In this document: piece after piece, positions 27,391 through 36,624 of the stretch
Position numbering within the stretch: the first letter of the stretch is position 1
How the letters are laid out: every line of letters starts with the position of its first letter
NCBI RefSeq assembly: GCF_004307425.1
Contig: NZ_SEWZ01000004.1
Coordinates: 404,755 to 468,754, forward strand
Direction: 5' to 3'
DNA length: 64,000 nt
Source of the DNA: Aquirufa antheringensis
Lineage (GTDB): Bacteria > Bacteroidota > Bacteroidia > Cytophagales > Spirosomataceae
Program-made: the position numbers and the translations under genes
The notes under the pieces: generated by a model
Databases searched by the model: none
What the model was told of the DNA's origin: nothing
What the model saw: only the letters and a program-made list of their open reading frames with translations

Positions 27391-28185
27391 ATGCAAGCAT
27401 ACCTAGATTTATTAACCCACATTAAGGAAAACGGCACCTTCAAATCCGATCGTACAGGTACAGGGACCACGAGTGTTTTTGGCTATCAAATGCGCTTTAA
27501 CCTAGCAGAAGGCTTCCCCTTAGTTACCACTAAGAAAACACACTTAAAATCGATCATTCACGAACTATTGTGGTTCTTAAAGGGCGAAACGAATATTGGC
27601 TATTTAACGGATAACAGCGTACGTATCTGGGATGAATGGGCGGATTCAAACGGAGACCTAGGTCCTGTATACGGAAAGCAATGGAGAAGCTGGGAAGGCG
27701 CTAATGGCGTAGTCATCGACCAAATCAAAGAGGCCGTTCACACCCTCAAAACAAACCCAGATTCCCGACGTATCATTGTGAGCGCTTGGAACGTAGCAGA
27801 CCTGCCTAAAATGGCTTTAATGCCTTGCCATGCTTTCTTTCAGTTCTATGTGGCAAACGGAAAACTTTCTTGCCAATTATACCAACGCTCCGCAGATGTA
27901 TTCTTAGGTGTACCTTTCAACATCGCTTCTTATGCCTTGTTGACGATGATGATCGCCCAAGTCTGTGATCTAGGTCTAGGTGATTTTGTTTGGACGGGTG
28001 GTGACACCCACTTATATAGTAATCACATGGAACAAGTGGAACTGCAATTATCTCGTACTCCGAAAGCATTACCTACGATGAAGATTAATCCAGAGGTGAA
28101 AGATATTTTGGATTTCAAATACGAAGACTTTACGCTGGAAGGATATGATCCATATCCGGGGATTAAGGCGCCTGTAGCGGTTTAA
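27391..28185 (+). CDS. thyA: Thymidylate synthase
   Basis: ThyA (264 aa, the same length as the E. coli enzyme) methylates dUMP with methylene-tetrahydrofolate. Seen: [11 protein letters not shown], the catalytic Cys146 in [41 protein letters not shown] and a [10 protein letters not shown] terminus. dfrA/folA is not adjacent. It ends one base before the left arm of the heptamer-repeat terminator element. Confidence 0.98.
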   Translation: MQAYLDLLTHIKENGTFKSDRTGTGTTSVFGYQMRFNLAEGFPLVTTKKTHLKSIIHELLWFLKGETNIGYLTDNSVRIWDEWADSNGDLGPVYGKQWRSWEGANGVVIDQIKEAVHTLKTNPDSRRIIVSAWNVADLPKMALMPCHAFFQFYVANGKLSCQLYQRSADVFLGVPFNIASYALLTMMIAQVCDLGLGDFVWTGGDTHLYSNHMEQVELQLSRTPKALPTMKINPEVKDILDFKYEDFTLEGYDPYPGIKAPVAV

Positions 28186-28324
28186 CAAAGAGCAAAGTTC
28201 AAAGATCAAAGTTCAGATTTTGTATCGCCGGAGGCGATAAGTATTTAATGAAAAAAAGCGGCTAGTGCCGCTTTTTTAAATTTATAGTTTCATTTGAACT
28301 TTGATCTTTGAACTTTGCTCTTTG
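28186..28324. repeat. Composite heptamer-repeat / terminator element, copy 2 (perfect 30-bp arms)
   Basis: Arms 28186-28215 and 28295-28324 are perfect 30-bp inverted repeats made of 7-mers (CAAAGAG, CAAAGTT, CAAAGAT, CAAAGTT, CA). Inside are a mini-hairpin TATCGCC-GGA-GGCGATA (28223-28239) and an intrinsic terminator (28252-28277). The element fills the whole gap between convergent thyA and the PPIase gene. Confidence 0.9.
28252..28277. terminator. Bidirectional intrinsic terminator
   Basis: The stem A6-GCGGC / GCCGC-T6 with loop TAGT serves thyA (+) and the PPIase gene (-). Confidence 0.85.
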
Positions 28325-28328
28325 AAAA

Positions 28329-29687
28329 TTACTCTCGCTGCTGCACATCCGCCAAAATCCGGCAATCCTTATACTCCTCATCAATAAAGATAAACACATC
28401 ATCTTTCGCCTTCATAAACCACTTCTCGATCGCATTGTTCTTTTTACGAGATAACGTGATTTGAGCTAGTTTTTGATAATCATCCTTGAGGTTAGCAAAA
28501 TGAGGTGGGTGTTTCGCTTTGAAAAACAAAATACGAACAGCCGAACGACCATCATCAGTACGGAAAGGAATAGGCGCAGAAATCGTTCCCACTTTCATCG
28601 AATCTAGGGCAAAAAACAAAGCCGGATCCATCGTTCCATCGTAAGCTAAGCGATTACCTCCGTTCGCAGCATCCATGATGACACCACCCGCATCTTGGGT
28701 CGCTTTGTCTTCTGAGAATTCTTTTGCTGCCTTTTCAAACGTCGTTGAATCACGTTGAACTAGCACTCGAATACTATCTAAAAACTTGGTAGGTTCTGTT
28801 AAATCTAGTTTTTGGTAATCAGGACGTAACAAGATGTGACGTGCGTGGTATTCTTGACCTCTGATTTCCAATAATTGAATTAAGTGAAATCCGAATTCTG
28901 ACTCTACCACCTCCGACATTTGATTCGGCTTTAAGCGCAAGGCGGCCGCTTCGAAAGGGGCAACCATGGCACCCCGTTTTGCAAAACCTAAGTCTCCACC
29001 CCGTTTTCCTGAACCTAAATCTTCGGAATGTACTTTGGCCAAATCTTCAAAACTCTCGCCCTTCTCTACCCGACGACGAAAATCCAATAACTTCGCATAC
29101 AATTCTTCCTTCTGATTCTTGTTCGGCTTTGCGACGCGAATGATGTGGCTAATTTCGACTTCTGCTGGCAAATAAGGCAATGAATCCCGGGGTATTTCAT
29201 TGAAAAAGGCCGCCACCTCTTTCGGTGTAATTTTCACCTCGTCCGTAATTTTATCCTGCATTTTACGACCCGTCAATTGTTCTTTTAAAGAAGCGCGCAA
29301 ATCCTCTTTTAAGGTTGGAATGGACTTTCCATATGCTTCAACAATATTTTTAGCTGAACCATATTGGCCTTCCATTTGCTCCATACGACTCGTTAGTTCA
29401 GCCTCAATCCGCTTATCATCTACGATAACAGAGTCAATTTCGGCTTTTGCTAACATCAATTTGTTCACGACTAATCCTTCTAAAATTTGGCAGCGATCAG
29501 GGGTATTTGCTTGTCCACTTGTCAAATATTGCTGGTATTGATTCTCCACTTCAGATTTCAAAATGAAGTAATTATCTACCTTCACAATGATGCGATCTAG
29601 CACATTCTTGTTCGCTTCCTCTTGCGCAAACGCAGATAAACTCCCTAACACTAAACACCAACCTAAAACCCAACGAGTCAATTTCAT
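28329..29687 (-). CDS. Periplasmic peptidylprolyl isomerase, SurA-like
   Basis: The 452-residue protein has a signal peptide (about residues 1-21, SLSAFAQ). An N-terminal SurA-type chaperone domain (about 25-165) follows, then two parvulin domains. The first is clear: VEISHIIRVAKPN, GESFEDLAKVHSED, GGDLGFAKRGAMVAPFEAAA, FGFHLIQLLE. The second begins at YHARHILLRPDY. SurA escorts outer-membrane proteins through the periplasm. It is the last gene of the long minus-strand operon and follows a second PPIase by 4 bp. Confidence 0.92.
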   Translation of the reverse strand: MKLTRWVLGWCLVLGSLSAFAQEEANKNVLDRIIVKVDNYFILKSEVENQYQQYLTSGQANTPDRCQILEGLVVNKLMLAKAEIDSVIVDDKRIEAELTSRMEQMEGQYGSAKNIVEAYGKSIPTLKEDLRASLKEQLTGRKMQDKITDEVKITPKEVAAFFNEIPRDSLPYLPAEVEISHIIRVAKPNKNQKEELYAKLLDFRRRVEKGESFEDLAKVHSEDLGSGKRGGDLGFAKRGAMVAPFEAAALRLKPNQMSEVVESEFGFHLIQLLEIRGQEYHARHILLRPDYQKLDLTEPTKFLDSIRVLVQRDSTTFEKAAKEFSEDKATQDAGGVIMDAANGGNRLAYDGTMDPALFFALDSMKVGTISAPIPFRTDDGRSAVRILFFKAKHPPHFANLKDDYQKLAQITLSRKKNNAIEKWFMKAKDDVFIFIDEEYKDCRILADVQQRE

Positions 29688-29691
29688 ATTT

Positions 29692-31944
29692 TTATAATTT
29701 CAGTATTTTTTCTAATTCAACCTGGTTAATCACTACCGGATATTGTTGTTTTAATTTCGCTACCCACTCCTTTTCTAAGCGCTCTTGCAAGGCACGAATC
29801 ACTAGACCTCTTGCCTCTTCAAATGAACGAGAACGCTCAGATTCTACTTTCTTTATTTCCACAAAGGCAAATTTACCCGCGGCTTCGTAGTTTTTAGCAC
29901 CTACAGTCCATTCGACAGCGTCAATCACTGGCGATAGGCCTTTTTTAAAGTAACCTTCATTTGCTTCTAAACTACCCGGCTTTAGCGCATTAAAACGCTT
30001 GACGACATCGTCCATACTAGCCGAAAAGAACCGGAAGGAGACACGCGCATTCTTTGCTTTCACCGTTTTAGATGCCGCTTTTAAGTTCGCTTCATCTTTC
30101 TGGATAATACGCTGAGAAGAAATTCCTTTGGCATTTAAATAAGAAACGACCTTATTAATACGCGCTTCAGATAAGCTATCCGCCTCGGAGGCATCGCGGT
30201 GGCCAGAAATTTCTACGACGTAGTCGACGTTCTTCGCCATTGTCACAAATAATTCGGCTAATAATTTATTCGAAGGCTCCTCTAATTTTGATTCCTTTAA
30301 ACCAAAGGAAAGATCGGCTAACTTCTTATTCATTGGATAGGGTGACTTTTTCAATAAGTCTAAAGCCTCTTTTAACGTCTTCTGAGAATCTGCTACTACT
30401 AATTTCGCTTCTACACGAGCAGGCATGACAAACGCTGACTTATTTGCTAGATAGAATTTCGACTGTGTTAAAGAATCCAAAGACTTCTCAAAAATCTCCT
30501 GATCCGTCATTTTACTAAATAAACTCCCCTCCAAAAAATCAGCCATTTGCTCTTTAAACGCAGGGTATTTACTTTCTAAATTGGCCTCTTCCGCATTCAA
30601 CGTTTCCTTCTCAATCAGCTCATCTAAATACGATTGTTCAGAAACGACAGGTAAATAACCGAGCGATTTAATACGTCTCTTTTGCTGAGCCTGAACGTGT
30701 GTATAAAAATCACCTACCGTATATGTTTTGTCTAAGACCGAAAAAATAGGCTCTTGCAAGAAAGGCTCAGATCCCGTTCTTTCCACGTTCATACGCTCAA
30801 AAGCGGCCTTCTTTGTGGCTTCTTGCACGATTACCTTATTCTCCACGCGAACGCGCTTCATAAAAGCTTGTTTGATTAAACTTTGACGATCCGAATCGGT
30901 CAGTACTTTTTGTTTAATGAACTCTGACATATCTTCAAATGTCAAGAGTGGTTTTTTATCTATCAACTTAAATAGTTGCCAACCTAAATTTGTCCGGATG
31001 GGCTTGGAAAGATCTCCTAGACGCTCTAATCCGAATAATGCGTCTTGCAATTCCTCACTTAAATCAGATGAAAAATACCAACGTCTAATTTCTCCCCCTC
31101 GACCTCTTGAATAAGGATCCTCCGAGTAATTTTTACAAACCAATTCAAAACTTTCTCCCGCCTTTAAATAGGCTTCTACCTGTTCAATTTTCTTTTTAGC
31201 CTCTACTTGCAAGGCCGTAGGTGCATCTACGGCAGCAGAAACAATGATATGGGCTAAACGAATCTTCCCTGAATTAGGTCGTTGATTCAAAATCTTGACG
31301 ATATGGTATCCGCTCGCCGTACGGAAAGGCTTAGAATATTCACCTATTCCGATGGAATAAATCGCATTTTCAAAATCATAAGCGGTTTGAAGCGAGGTAA
31401 TATACCCTAAAACTCCCCCTTTAACAGCAGACATTTCATCCTCTGAAAAGCGCGTAGCGAGAGTAGCAAAATCTTCACCCGCTTTTAACTTCTGGTAGAT
31501 ATGCTCGATTTTCTGAAAAGCGACTAAAGTATCCGCTGGGCTCGCGTTTTCGCCTAATTTCACTAAGATTTGGCTCACCTTTTTCTCCTCTTTCATTCGC
31601 TGATACGCCTGCTTAACGAGCATATCTAACGTAGGCATATCCACCAAATAAGGCGTAGCTAATTCCTTTCTAAAACTTGCATACTCTTCCTTAAAGTCTG
31701 GTTGATCAGCTAATTTCTCCTGTTCTGCCGCTACAATTTTCAATTGATAATCGATGTAATCAGATAAAAAAGCCGCTTGATTATCCTTGGTAATGCTATC
31801 TGACTCGACTAAAGGCTTGTAGACTTGCAGAAAACTCTCTGCCGATATCTTCTTAGGGCCAATCTGTATAGGTGATGCGCTCTGCGCGAAACTCGCGAAA
31901 GGCAAACATAAGACAAATCCAACTAGTAATTTTAAATCTTTCAT
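29692..31944 (-). CDS. Periplasmic peptidylprolyl isomerase with two parvulin domains and an OmpA-like segment
   Basis: The protein (750 aa from the preferred start MKDLKLLVGF) has a signal peptide (cleavage after SFAQ, about residue 21). Two rotamase domains follow: KKVSQILVKLGE...GGVLGYITSLQTAYDFE, then IRLAHIIVSA...GGEIRRWYFSSDLSEELQDA. The long C-terminal region contains VVEISGHRDASEADSLSEAR...VVSYLNAKGISSQRI at about residues 550-640, which resembles an OmpA/MotB peptidoglycan-binding domain although some consensus positions are changed. A longer start (31986) is possible but would lose the signal peptide position. It is 4 bp upstream of the SurA-like gene. Confidence 0.85.
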   Translation of the reverse strand: MKDLKLLVGFVLCLPFASFAQSASPIQIGPKKISAESFLQVYKPLVESDSITKDNQAAFLSDYIDYQLKIVAAEQEKLADQPDFKEEYASFRKELATPYLVDMPTLDMLVKQAYQRMKEEKKVSQILVKLGENASPADTLVAFQKIEHIYQKLKAGEDFATLATRFSEDEMSAVKGGVLGYITSLQTAYDFENAIYSIGIGEYSKPFRTASGYHIVKILNQRPNSGKIRLAHIIVSAAVDAPTALQVEAKKKIEQVEAYLKAGESFELVCKNYSEDPYSRGRGGEIRRWYFSSDLSEELQDALFGLERLGDLSKPIRTNLGWQLFKLIDKKPLLTFEDMSEFIKQKVLTDSDRQSLIKQAFMKRVRVENKVIVQEATKKAAFERMNVERTGSEPFLQEPIFSVLDKTYTVGDFYTHVQAQQKRRIKSLGYLPVVSEQSYLDELIEKETLNAEEANLESKYPAFKEQMADFLEGSLFSKMTDQEIFEKSLDSLTQSKFYLANKSAFVMPARVEAKLVVADSQKTLKEALDLLKKSPYPMNKKLADLSFGLKESKLEEPSNKLLAELFVTMAKNVDYVVEISGHRDASEADSLSEARINKVVSYLNAKGISSQRIIQKDEANLKAASKTVKAKNARVSFRFFSASMDDVVKRFNALKPGSLEANEGYFKKGLSPVIDAVEWTVGAKNYEAAGKFAFVEIKKVESERSRSFEEARGLVIRALQERLEKEWVAKLKQQYPVVINQVELEKILKL

Positions 31945-31992
31945 TCTTAAAAATAAGCTAACAAAATTACGAATAATCCCCGACATAAACGG

Positions 31993-32634
31993 TTAATCTA
32001 CGTTAATTTGAATCTGGTACCGGTATTCATAGGCATCGATGAATTTTCGACCACCTACCCACTTGCCGGTGCGAATAGTGGAAGCACCTGAATCGAAGTC
32101 CCATTGGGTCTCTGAGACACCTAAAAGGTCTTTCATATCTAATTCACTTACCCAATCCAGCCCTAAAGACCCGGCTTTCATTCCCCATAAAAACCAGGCT
32201 ACTGGATTTTCGGCGGAAGTTAAGGCCAAAGGCAAAGCCAATACCCCACTCACCGAATTAAACCGATTCACCCATTTCTTCGTGGGCTGGTAGTCTTCGA
32301 TTTCGAAGAGGGAAAGTTGGAAGCTGGCTTTTTGGCCCGAATGTAAACGTATTTCCAACGCTTTAATTGTATCTAAACGAATGACTTGTCCCTTCTTTAC
32401 TTTCCCTAAATACGATGAGAATACCTTAACTGGCCTTACTTTATCATTCTCTATGATACCTACGGCACCTACTAATAAAAGCTCATCTCCTAACATCTCC
32501 TGCGTCTTAAGTACAGATAAAGTCTTCAATGATACCCGCGTATTTTTATCCTCCGGAGCTGAAACCGGTTGAACAAAAGGTTTTCGAGCACAAGAAAACA
32601 AGGTAATCAAGAAAAGAAAAGGAATTATACGCAC
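31993..32634 (-). CDS. Predicted lipoprotein, unknown function
   Basis: The 213-residue protein is read from a GTG start at 32634. From there the N terminus is a short signal (VRIIPFLFLITLFSCARK) with a lipobox LFSC, so Cys15 would be lipidated. The mature part is beta-rich with a hydrophobic patch (VSGVLALPLALTSAENPVAWFLWGMKAGSLG), and the family is not recognised. An ATG at 32682 in the same frame would add 16 residues and increase the overlap with aguA to 58 bp. With GTG the overlap is 10 bp. It sits between aguA and the two PPIases. Confidence 0.65.
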   Translation of the reverse strand: MRIIPFLFLITLFSCARKPFVQPVSAPEDKNTRVSLKTLSVLKTQEMLGDELLLVGAVGIIENDKVRPVKVFSSYLGKVKKGQVIRLDTIKALEIRLHSGQKASFQLSLFEIEDYQPTKKWVNRFNSVSGVLALPLALTSAENPVAWFLWGMKAGSLGLDWVSELDMKDLLGVSETQWDFDSGASTIRTGKWVGGRKFIDAYEYRYQIQINVD

Positions 32635-33668
32635 GGTGCTGGTTCTTGCTGGGTCAAACAATGAAAACTGCCTTGTCCCCAAATAATCTCCCGAGCAGAA
32701 AGTCCTATCACGGGACGATCATTGAATAATTGACGCAATATTCCTAAGGCAATTTCGTCTTGTGGACAATCGAAAATAGGGACCAAAACTCCTGCATTGC
32801 AGATATAAAAATTCGCATACGAACCTGGGGCCCTAAAACCATCAATCACCACGGCATCCGGCATGGGAATCTCGACTATCCTTAAAGGCGAGCCGTCTAA
32901 TAGCCTCATTTGCTTTAATTCTGCCAAATTAGCCGCCAAAACCGCATGATTTTCATCCTCCACATTCGGTTCCACCATCGTGATCACCGTATTTGTATTC
33001 ACAAATCGCACCGTATCGTCGATATGTCCATCCGTATCATCTCCTACAATCCCATCAGATACCCAAAGCACCTGTGAAACGCCGTAATAATTTTTCAAAT
33101 AGTCTTCGATCTGTTCTTGACTTAGGTGAGAATTTCGATTCGGATTCAATAAACAAGAACGACTCGTTAAAACCGTACCTGCTCCATTAAAGTCTACCGA
33201 TCCTCCCTCCATAATAATACCAGGAGTAGCGGATGGCAATGATAAACGTTTCGCAATGGTCGACGGCAACGCATTATCATCCGAAAATGGCGGATATTTA
33301 CCACCCCAGGCATTGTATTCCCAATTCACGACTAAACGTTCGGCACTTCCTTCTTTGACTAAAAAAGCTGGCCCGTGATCGCGGCACCAGGCATCATTTG
33401 TGGGTTGAACATTGAATTCGATTTTGGATGGATCAATACCATAAACAGGCAATTGACTTTCCACAAAAGCCTGTAAAGCAGCGGAATTCACGTTAATTCG
33501 CACCAGTTCTCCTTCAGAAATCGCCTTGATTAAGGCAAAATATTCTGGGTACATCTGCCCTAATTTCTCCTCCTGCCACGAGTGATCGTTATGCGGAAAA
33601 GTAATCCAGGTAGCTACGTGTGGATGCCATTCGGCAGGAAAAAAGTATCCTTGTTCTTTCGGAAACAT
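32625..33668 (-). CDS. aguA: Agmatine deiminase (peptidyl-arginine deiminase family)
   Basis: The 347-residue protein converts agmatine to N-carbamoylputrescine. Seen: WITFPHNDHSW near the N terminus, DAWCRDHGPAF, NWEYNAWGGKYPP, MEGGSVDFNG, a GDDTDGHIDDTVRF segment, and the catalytic Cys337 in GSFHCLTQQEPAP. The next enzyme of the pathway, N-carbamoylputrescine amidase, is encoded far away at 56442-57308. The gene lies 4 bp after coaX in a long minus-strand operon. Confidence 0.95.
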   Translation of the reverse strand: MFPKEQGYFFPAEWHPHVATWITFPHNDHSWQEEKLGQMYPEYFALIKAISEGELVRINVNSAALQAFVESQLPVYGIDPSKIEFNVQPTNDAWCRDHGPAFLVKEGSAERLVVNWEYNAWGGKYPPFSDDNALPSTIAKRLSLPSATPGIIMEGGSVDFNGAGTVLTSRSCLLNPNRNSHLSQEQIEDYLKNYYGVSQVLWVSDGIVGDDTDGHIDDTVRFVNTNTVITMVEPNVEDENHAVLAANLAELKQMRLLDGSPLRIVEIPMPDAVVIDGFRAPGSYANFYICNAGVLVPIFDCPQDEIALGILRQLFNDRPVIGLSAREIIWGQGSFHCLTQQEPAPCV

Positions 33669-33672
33669 CTTC

Positions 33673-34440
33673 TTAGGCTTTTAAACGTTCAGCAATCAGG
33701 CGCAAACCTTCTAACGTAATTAATTTATTTACCTCATCGAAATACGAGGCTAAAGGTGTCAAAATCGAGGACAATCCGCCCGTCGCAACCACCTTCAAAT
33801 CTCCCTTTTTATCTTCTTTTACTCGACTGATCATCTCCTTCACCATTCCTACATAACCCCATAGGATCCCCGCTTGAATCGCCGAAACGGTATCGGTTCC
33901 CAAGTTAAATTCGGGCATTTCCAATGGAACTTCGGGCAATTGGGCAGTTTGAGAGAACAAGGACTTCACAGCGGTTTTTAAACCAGGAGCAATCGAAACG
34001 CCCTCCATTTTACCTTCCGCATTGACTAAAGTGAAAGTTAAGGCAGTTCCAAAATCCACAATCAGTACATTCGATTTATAGTTTTCGTGCGCATAAACGG
34101 CATTAGCCACTAGATCAGAGCCTATTTCCTCTGGAACAATGACTTGGATGGCTAAGGTTTCATATAATTTAGGACGCATGAGCGTGGGCGAATAACCTAA
34201 CCACAAGGCTAATCCACGTTGGATTTGAGGCGAAATCGAAGGAACTACAGAGGATATTAAGGCCAAAGAAGGTAAGGTATCTCCTAAATCTTTGGACGCC
34301 CACTCCTTCTTAATCCAATTCACCACCCCATTCGCGCTCCATGGTTGGTGTGTAGGCGTTCTCAAAACTGCTTTCCAGGTTTGATCTTCATAAAAACCAA
34401 ACACGATATCCGTGTTCCCCACATCCACAACTAATAACAT
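33673..34440 (-). CDS. coaX: Type III pantothenate kinase
   Basis: CoaX (255 aa) phosphorylates pantothenate in the first step of CoA synthesis. Seen: VVDVGNTDIVFGFYE with Asp6 (phosphate 1 motif), DLVANAVYAHE, VDFGTALTFTLV, IAPGLKTAVKSLFSQTAQLPEV and VVATGGLSSIL. All ASKHA-fold motifs are present and the length is normal. It lies between nadE (19-bp gap) and aguA. Confidence 0.96.
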   Translation of the reverse strand: MLLVVDVGNTDIVFGFYEDQTWKAVLRTPTHQPWSANGVVNWIKKEWASKDLGDTLPSLALISSVVPSISPQIQRGLALWLGYSPTLMRPKLYETLAIQVIVPEEIGSDLVANAVYAHENYKSNVLIVDFGTALTFTLVNAEGKMEGVSIAPGLKTAVKSLFSQTAQLPEVPLEMPEFNLGTDTVSAIQAGILWGYVGMVKEMISRVKEDKKGDLKVVATGGLSSILTPLASYFDEVNKLITLEGLRLIAERLKA

Positions 34441-34459
34441 CTCCTTGTTCGTGTTTTGT

Positions 34460-36343
34460 TTATATATCTTTTTCCAATCCCGCTGACAAAATCGGGAAGC
34501 GTAACCAACTCTTCGGATCTAAACTATAATCATCCACATGGAATCCAGGCGCATAGCGCTCTCTTTTCCACTGATTTCGAGCCCAAAGACGGAAGAATCG
34601 GCGAACGAATTCTTCGAGCTTTTCTTTGGCAAAAACAGCCCCATAGCGCTTATTCACCTCTTCTAAACACTCATGCGGCGACACTAAATCATAAAAAACT
34701 AATCGCTCAATCGTATTTAAAATCGGATAAGGCATCAAATCCTCCTCATCCACCTGCTTTTCAGACAATGGACGCAATTCCGCACTCGGTTCTAGACTAT
34801 TCACTAAATGCAGTCCCTTAAAGCCCTGAGCCTCTAACCAAAGCAGCCAAGTTCTCACGAAACTCTTATCAATTCCAGAAATAGGGGAAATCGATCCGGA
34901 AGTATCGCCGTCCATCGTCGCATAACCCACACTCGCCTCCGAGCGATTCGAAGTAGCGAGTAATAAAGCATTTTTGATATTAGCGAGCATCCAGGCGCTA
35001 GGGGCACGGACGCGGGCTTGTACGTTTTGGAGGGTAATATCGTCCTGTTCCCAAGTTAATGGACGACCAATCGCATTTTCTACCAATTCGCGGTAACCTT
35101 CAACAATCGAATCTATTTCAATCACATAATGTTGCGTCCCGATCCATTCTGCCAATTCACGAGCAGAATCACGTGTATTTTGGGAGGAATTAACGGTTCC
35201 TTGATAAATGGTCGTTAATAATTCAGACATCGCTTTAACTGAAGTAGTCAAGGGAATGTAATTTAGCTTTTGCTTCAAACCCTCCCAGCCTAATTCTTCT
35301 TTTGCATACTGAATACTCAACGCACAAAGTGAAGCAATGGCAGACGAATCAGCTCCACCAGAAAGAGATAAAACCCATCCCTGTGAGCGAGATTTACGTA
35401 AATAATCAAATAAACCTAAGGCTACGGCATGTGAGAACTCTTCCTCTTTTTTTGTTTCTGAACTTTCCCAAGCCGGGACTTCGGACGTTTTTATGGAATG
35501 CGTTTCTGGAAGATGAATTTCAAACGAAACCACATCCTCTCCTGAATCCTTTCGTTTTTCCAACGTCAATTCGTGGGAAACTAACGTATAATCTTGGTAA
35601 GAAAAACGCGGTGTTTGGGCTACAATAGAACCCTGGTGAGCGATGTAAGCATCTCCGTCAAAGATGATGCGACCTGCTTCGTTACCCAATAAGTTAGCAA
35701 ACAGATAGGCGCCATTAATAATTTTAGCCCCTTCAAGGGTTAATTTCTTTCTAATTTCTGCTTTACCAAACGCGAAGTGAGAGGCCGTCGGATTACAAAT
35801 CACTGAAACGCCTCGACGAGCTAAATCATACGCCGGTCGTTTCACCCCTTCCCAAGCATCTTGGCAAATCTCCATACCTAAGGTGATTCCATTAAAATGG
35901 ATGCGGTAATCTCCTAATGGGATTCCCTTGTACATTTTCCGCTGCCCTCGAGGCCAAGGTTTAAACCAACGCGGTTCATAATGTACGCCATCATCCGCCA
36001 AAAATTGTTTGGGGATCAAGGCTTGTATTTTACCCTGCGCTAAAATAGCAGAGACATTGTATAAATCTCCTTCAAAAGGCAAAGCTAAACCTACCACCGC
36101 AACTATTTCAGCAACCTCAGAAGCGATTAACTCCAGAGACTCCCACGATTTAGCCGCTGTAAATGGCGCTAAAAACTGATCCTCACAACCGTAACCTGAA
36201 ATACATAATTCAGGCAAACACAAAAGAGACGAACCTTCAGCAGAGGCCTGAGAGATAGCCGCCAAAATACGTTGGCGATTTCCCTCCCAATCTAAAGGCA
36301 ATTGATTCAGCGATCCCACGGAAAAAACGACGTTCTGCTTCAT
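34460..36343 (-). CDS. nadE: Glutamine-dependent NAD+ synthase
   Basis: The 627-residue two-domain NadE amidates nicotinic acid adenine dinucleotide to NAD+. The N-terminal nitrilase domain has the Glu45/Lys112/Cys160 triad (LPELCISGYG, IPKQFLADDGVHYEPRWF, GMEICQDAWEG) that releases ammonia from glutamine. The C-terminal synthetase has SLSGGADSSAIA (about 330-341), NRSEASVGYATMDGDTSG and PLSEKQVDE. It overlaps the upstream small lipoprotein gene by 4 bp. Confidence 0.96.
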   Translation of the reverse strand: MKQNVVFSVGSLNQLPLDWEGNRQRILAAISQASAEGSSLLCLPELCISGYGCEDQFLAPFTAAKSWESLELIASEVAEIVAVVGLALPFEGDLYNVSAILAQGKIQALIPKQFLADDGVHYEPRWFKPWPRGQRKMYKGIPLGDYRIHFNGITLGMEICQDAWEGVKRPAYDLARRGVSVICNPTASHFAFGKAEIRKKLTLEGAKIINGAYLFANLLGNEAGRIIFDGDAYIAHQGSIVAQTPRFSYQDYTLVSHELTLEKRKDSGEDVVSFEIHLPETHSIKTSEVPAWESSETKKEEEFSHAVALGLFDYLRKSRSQGWVLSLSGGADSSAIASLCALSIQYAKEELGWEGLKQKLNYIPLTTSVKAMSELLTTIYQGTVNSSQNTRDSARELAEWIGTQHYVIEIDSIVEGYRELVENAIGRPLTWEQDDITLQNVQARVRAPSAWMLANIKNALLLATSNRSEASVGYATMDGDTSGSISPISGIDKSFVRTWLLWLEAQGFKGLHLVNSLEPSAELRPLSEKQVDEEDLMPYPILNTIERLVFYDLVSPHECLEEVNKRYGAVFAKEKLEEFVRRFFRLWARNQWKRERYAPGFHVDDYSLDPKSWLRFPILSAGLEKDI

Positions 36344-36570
36344 CTAGATTTCTTTTTAGATTGATCGGCGCGAATATGCTTGTAACGGGGTGTCCACATC
36401 CAAGAAAAGGCCACATTCGGACGAAAATAACCTACTCCGTGGCGGTGTTCCACCTTAACACGGCAGGTTTGATAGGGACAACGAGCTGACCAACAAGCGG
36501 ATAACAAGCACAACGTGCCCACTAGCCCTACAGCAAGAAAAAGTCGATTTTTTGCGTTTGTTGGATTCAT
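36340..36570 (-). CDS. Small predicted lipoprotein
   Basis: The 76-residue protein has a signal with lipobox (LCLLSAC, lipidated Cys26), then a Cys/His/Arg-rich stretch (CPYQTCRVKVEHRHG) and a basic tail. No family is recognised. Support for reality: the lipobox, a 4-bp ATGA overlap with nadE, and its place at the head of the seven-gene operon. A CxxxxC pair in the mature part could bind a metal or form a disulfide. Confidence 0.6.
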   Translation of the reverse strand: MNPTNAKNRLFLAVGLVGTLCLLSACWSARCPYQTCRVKVEHRHGVGYFRPNVAFSWMWTPRYKHIRADQSKKKSR

Positions 36571-36597
36571 CGATTAGTTAAATTACAATTCTAGACT

Positions 36598-36605
36598 TAA
36601 TTTTG
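36598..36605 (+). promoter_or_regulatory. -7 promoter box for queE
   Basis: TAATTTTG fits TAnnTTTG exactly and lies 19 bp before the queE ATG. No good -33 box is visible. Confidence 0.4.
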
Positions 36606-36624
36606 TGATTCAATGTAAGTCCAA

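Noticed and set aside
34456..34821. 121-codon plus-strand frame inside nadE
   Set aside because: Antisense to the NadE C terminus; no promoter or family resemblance.
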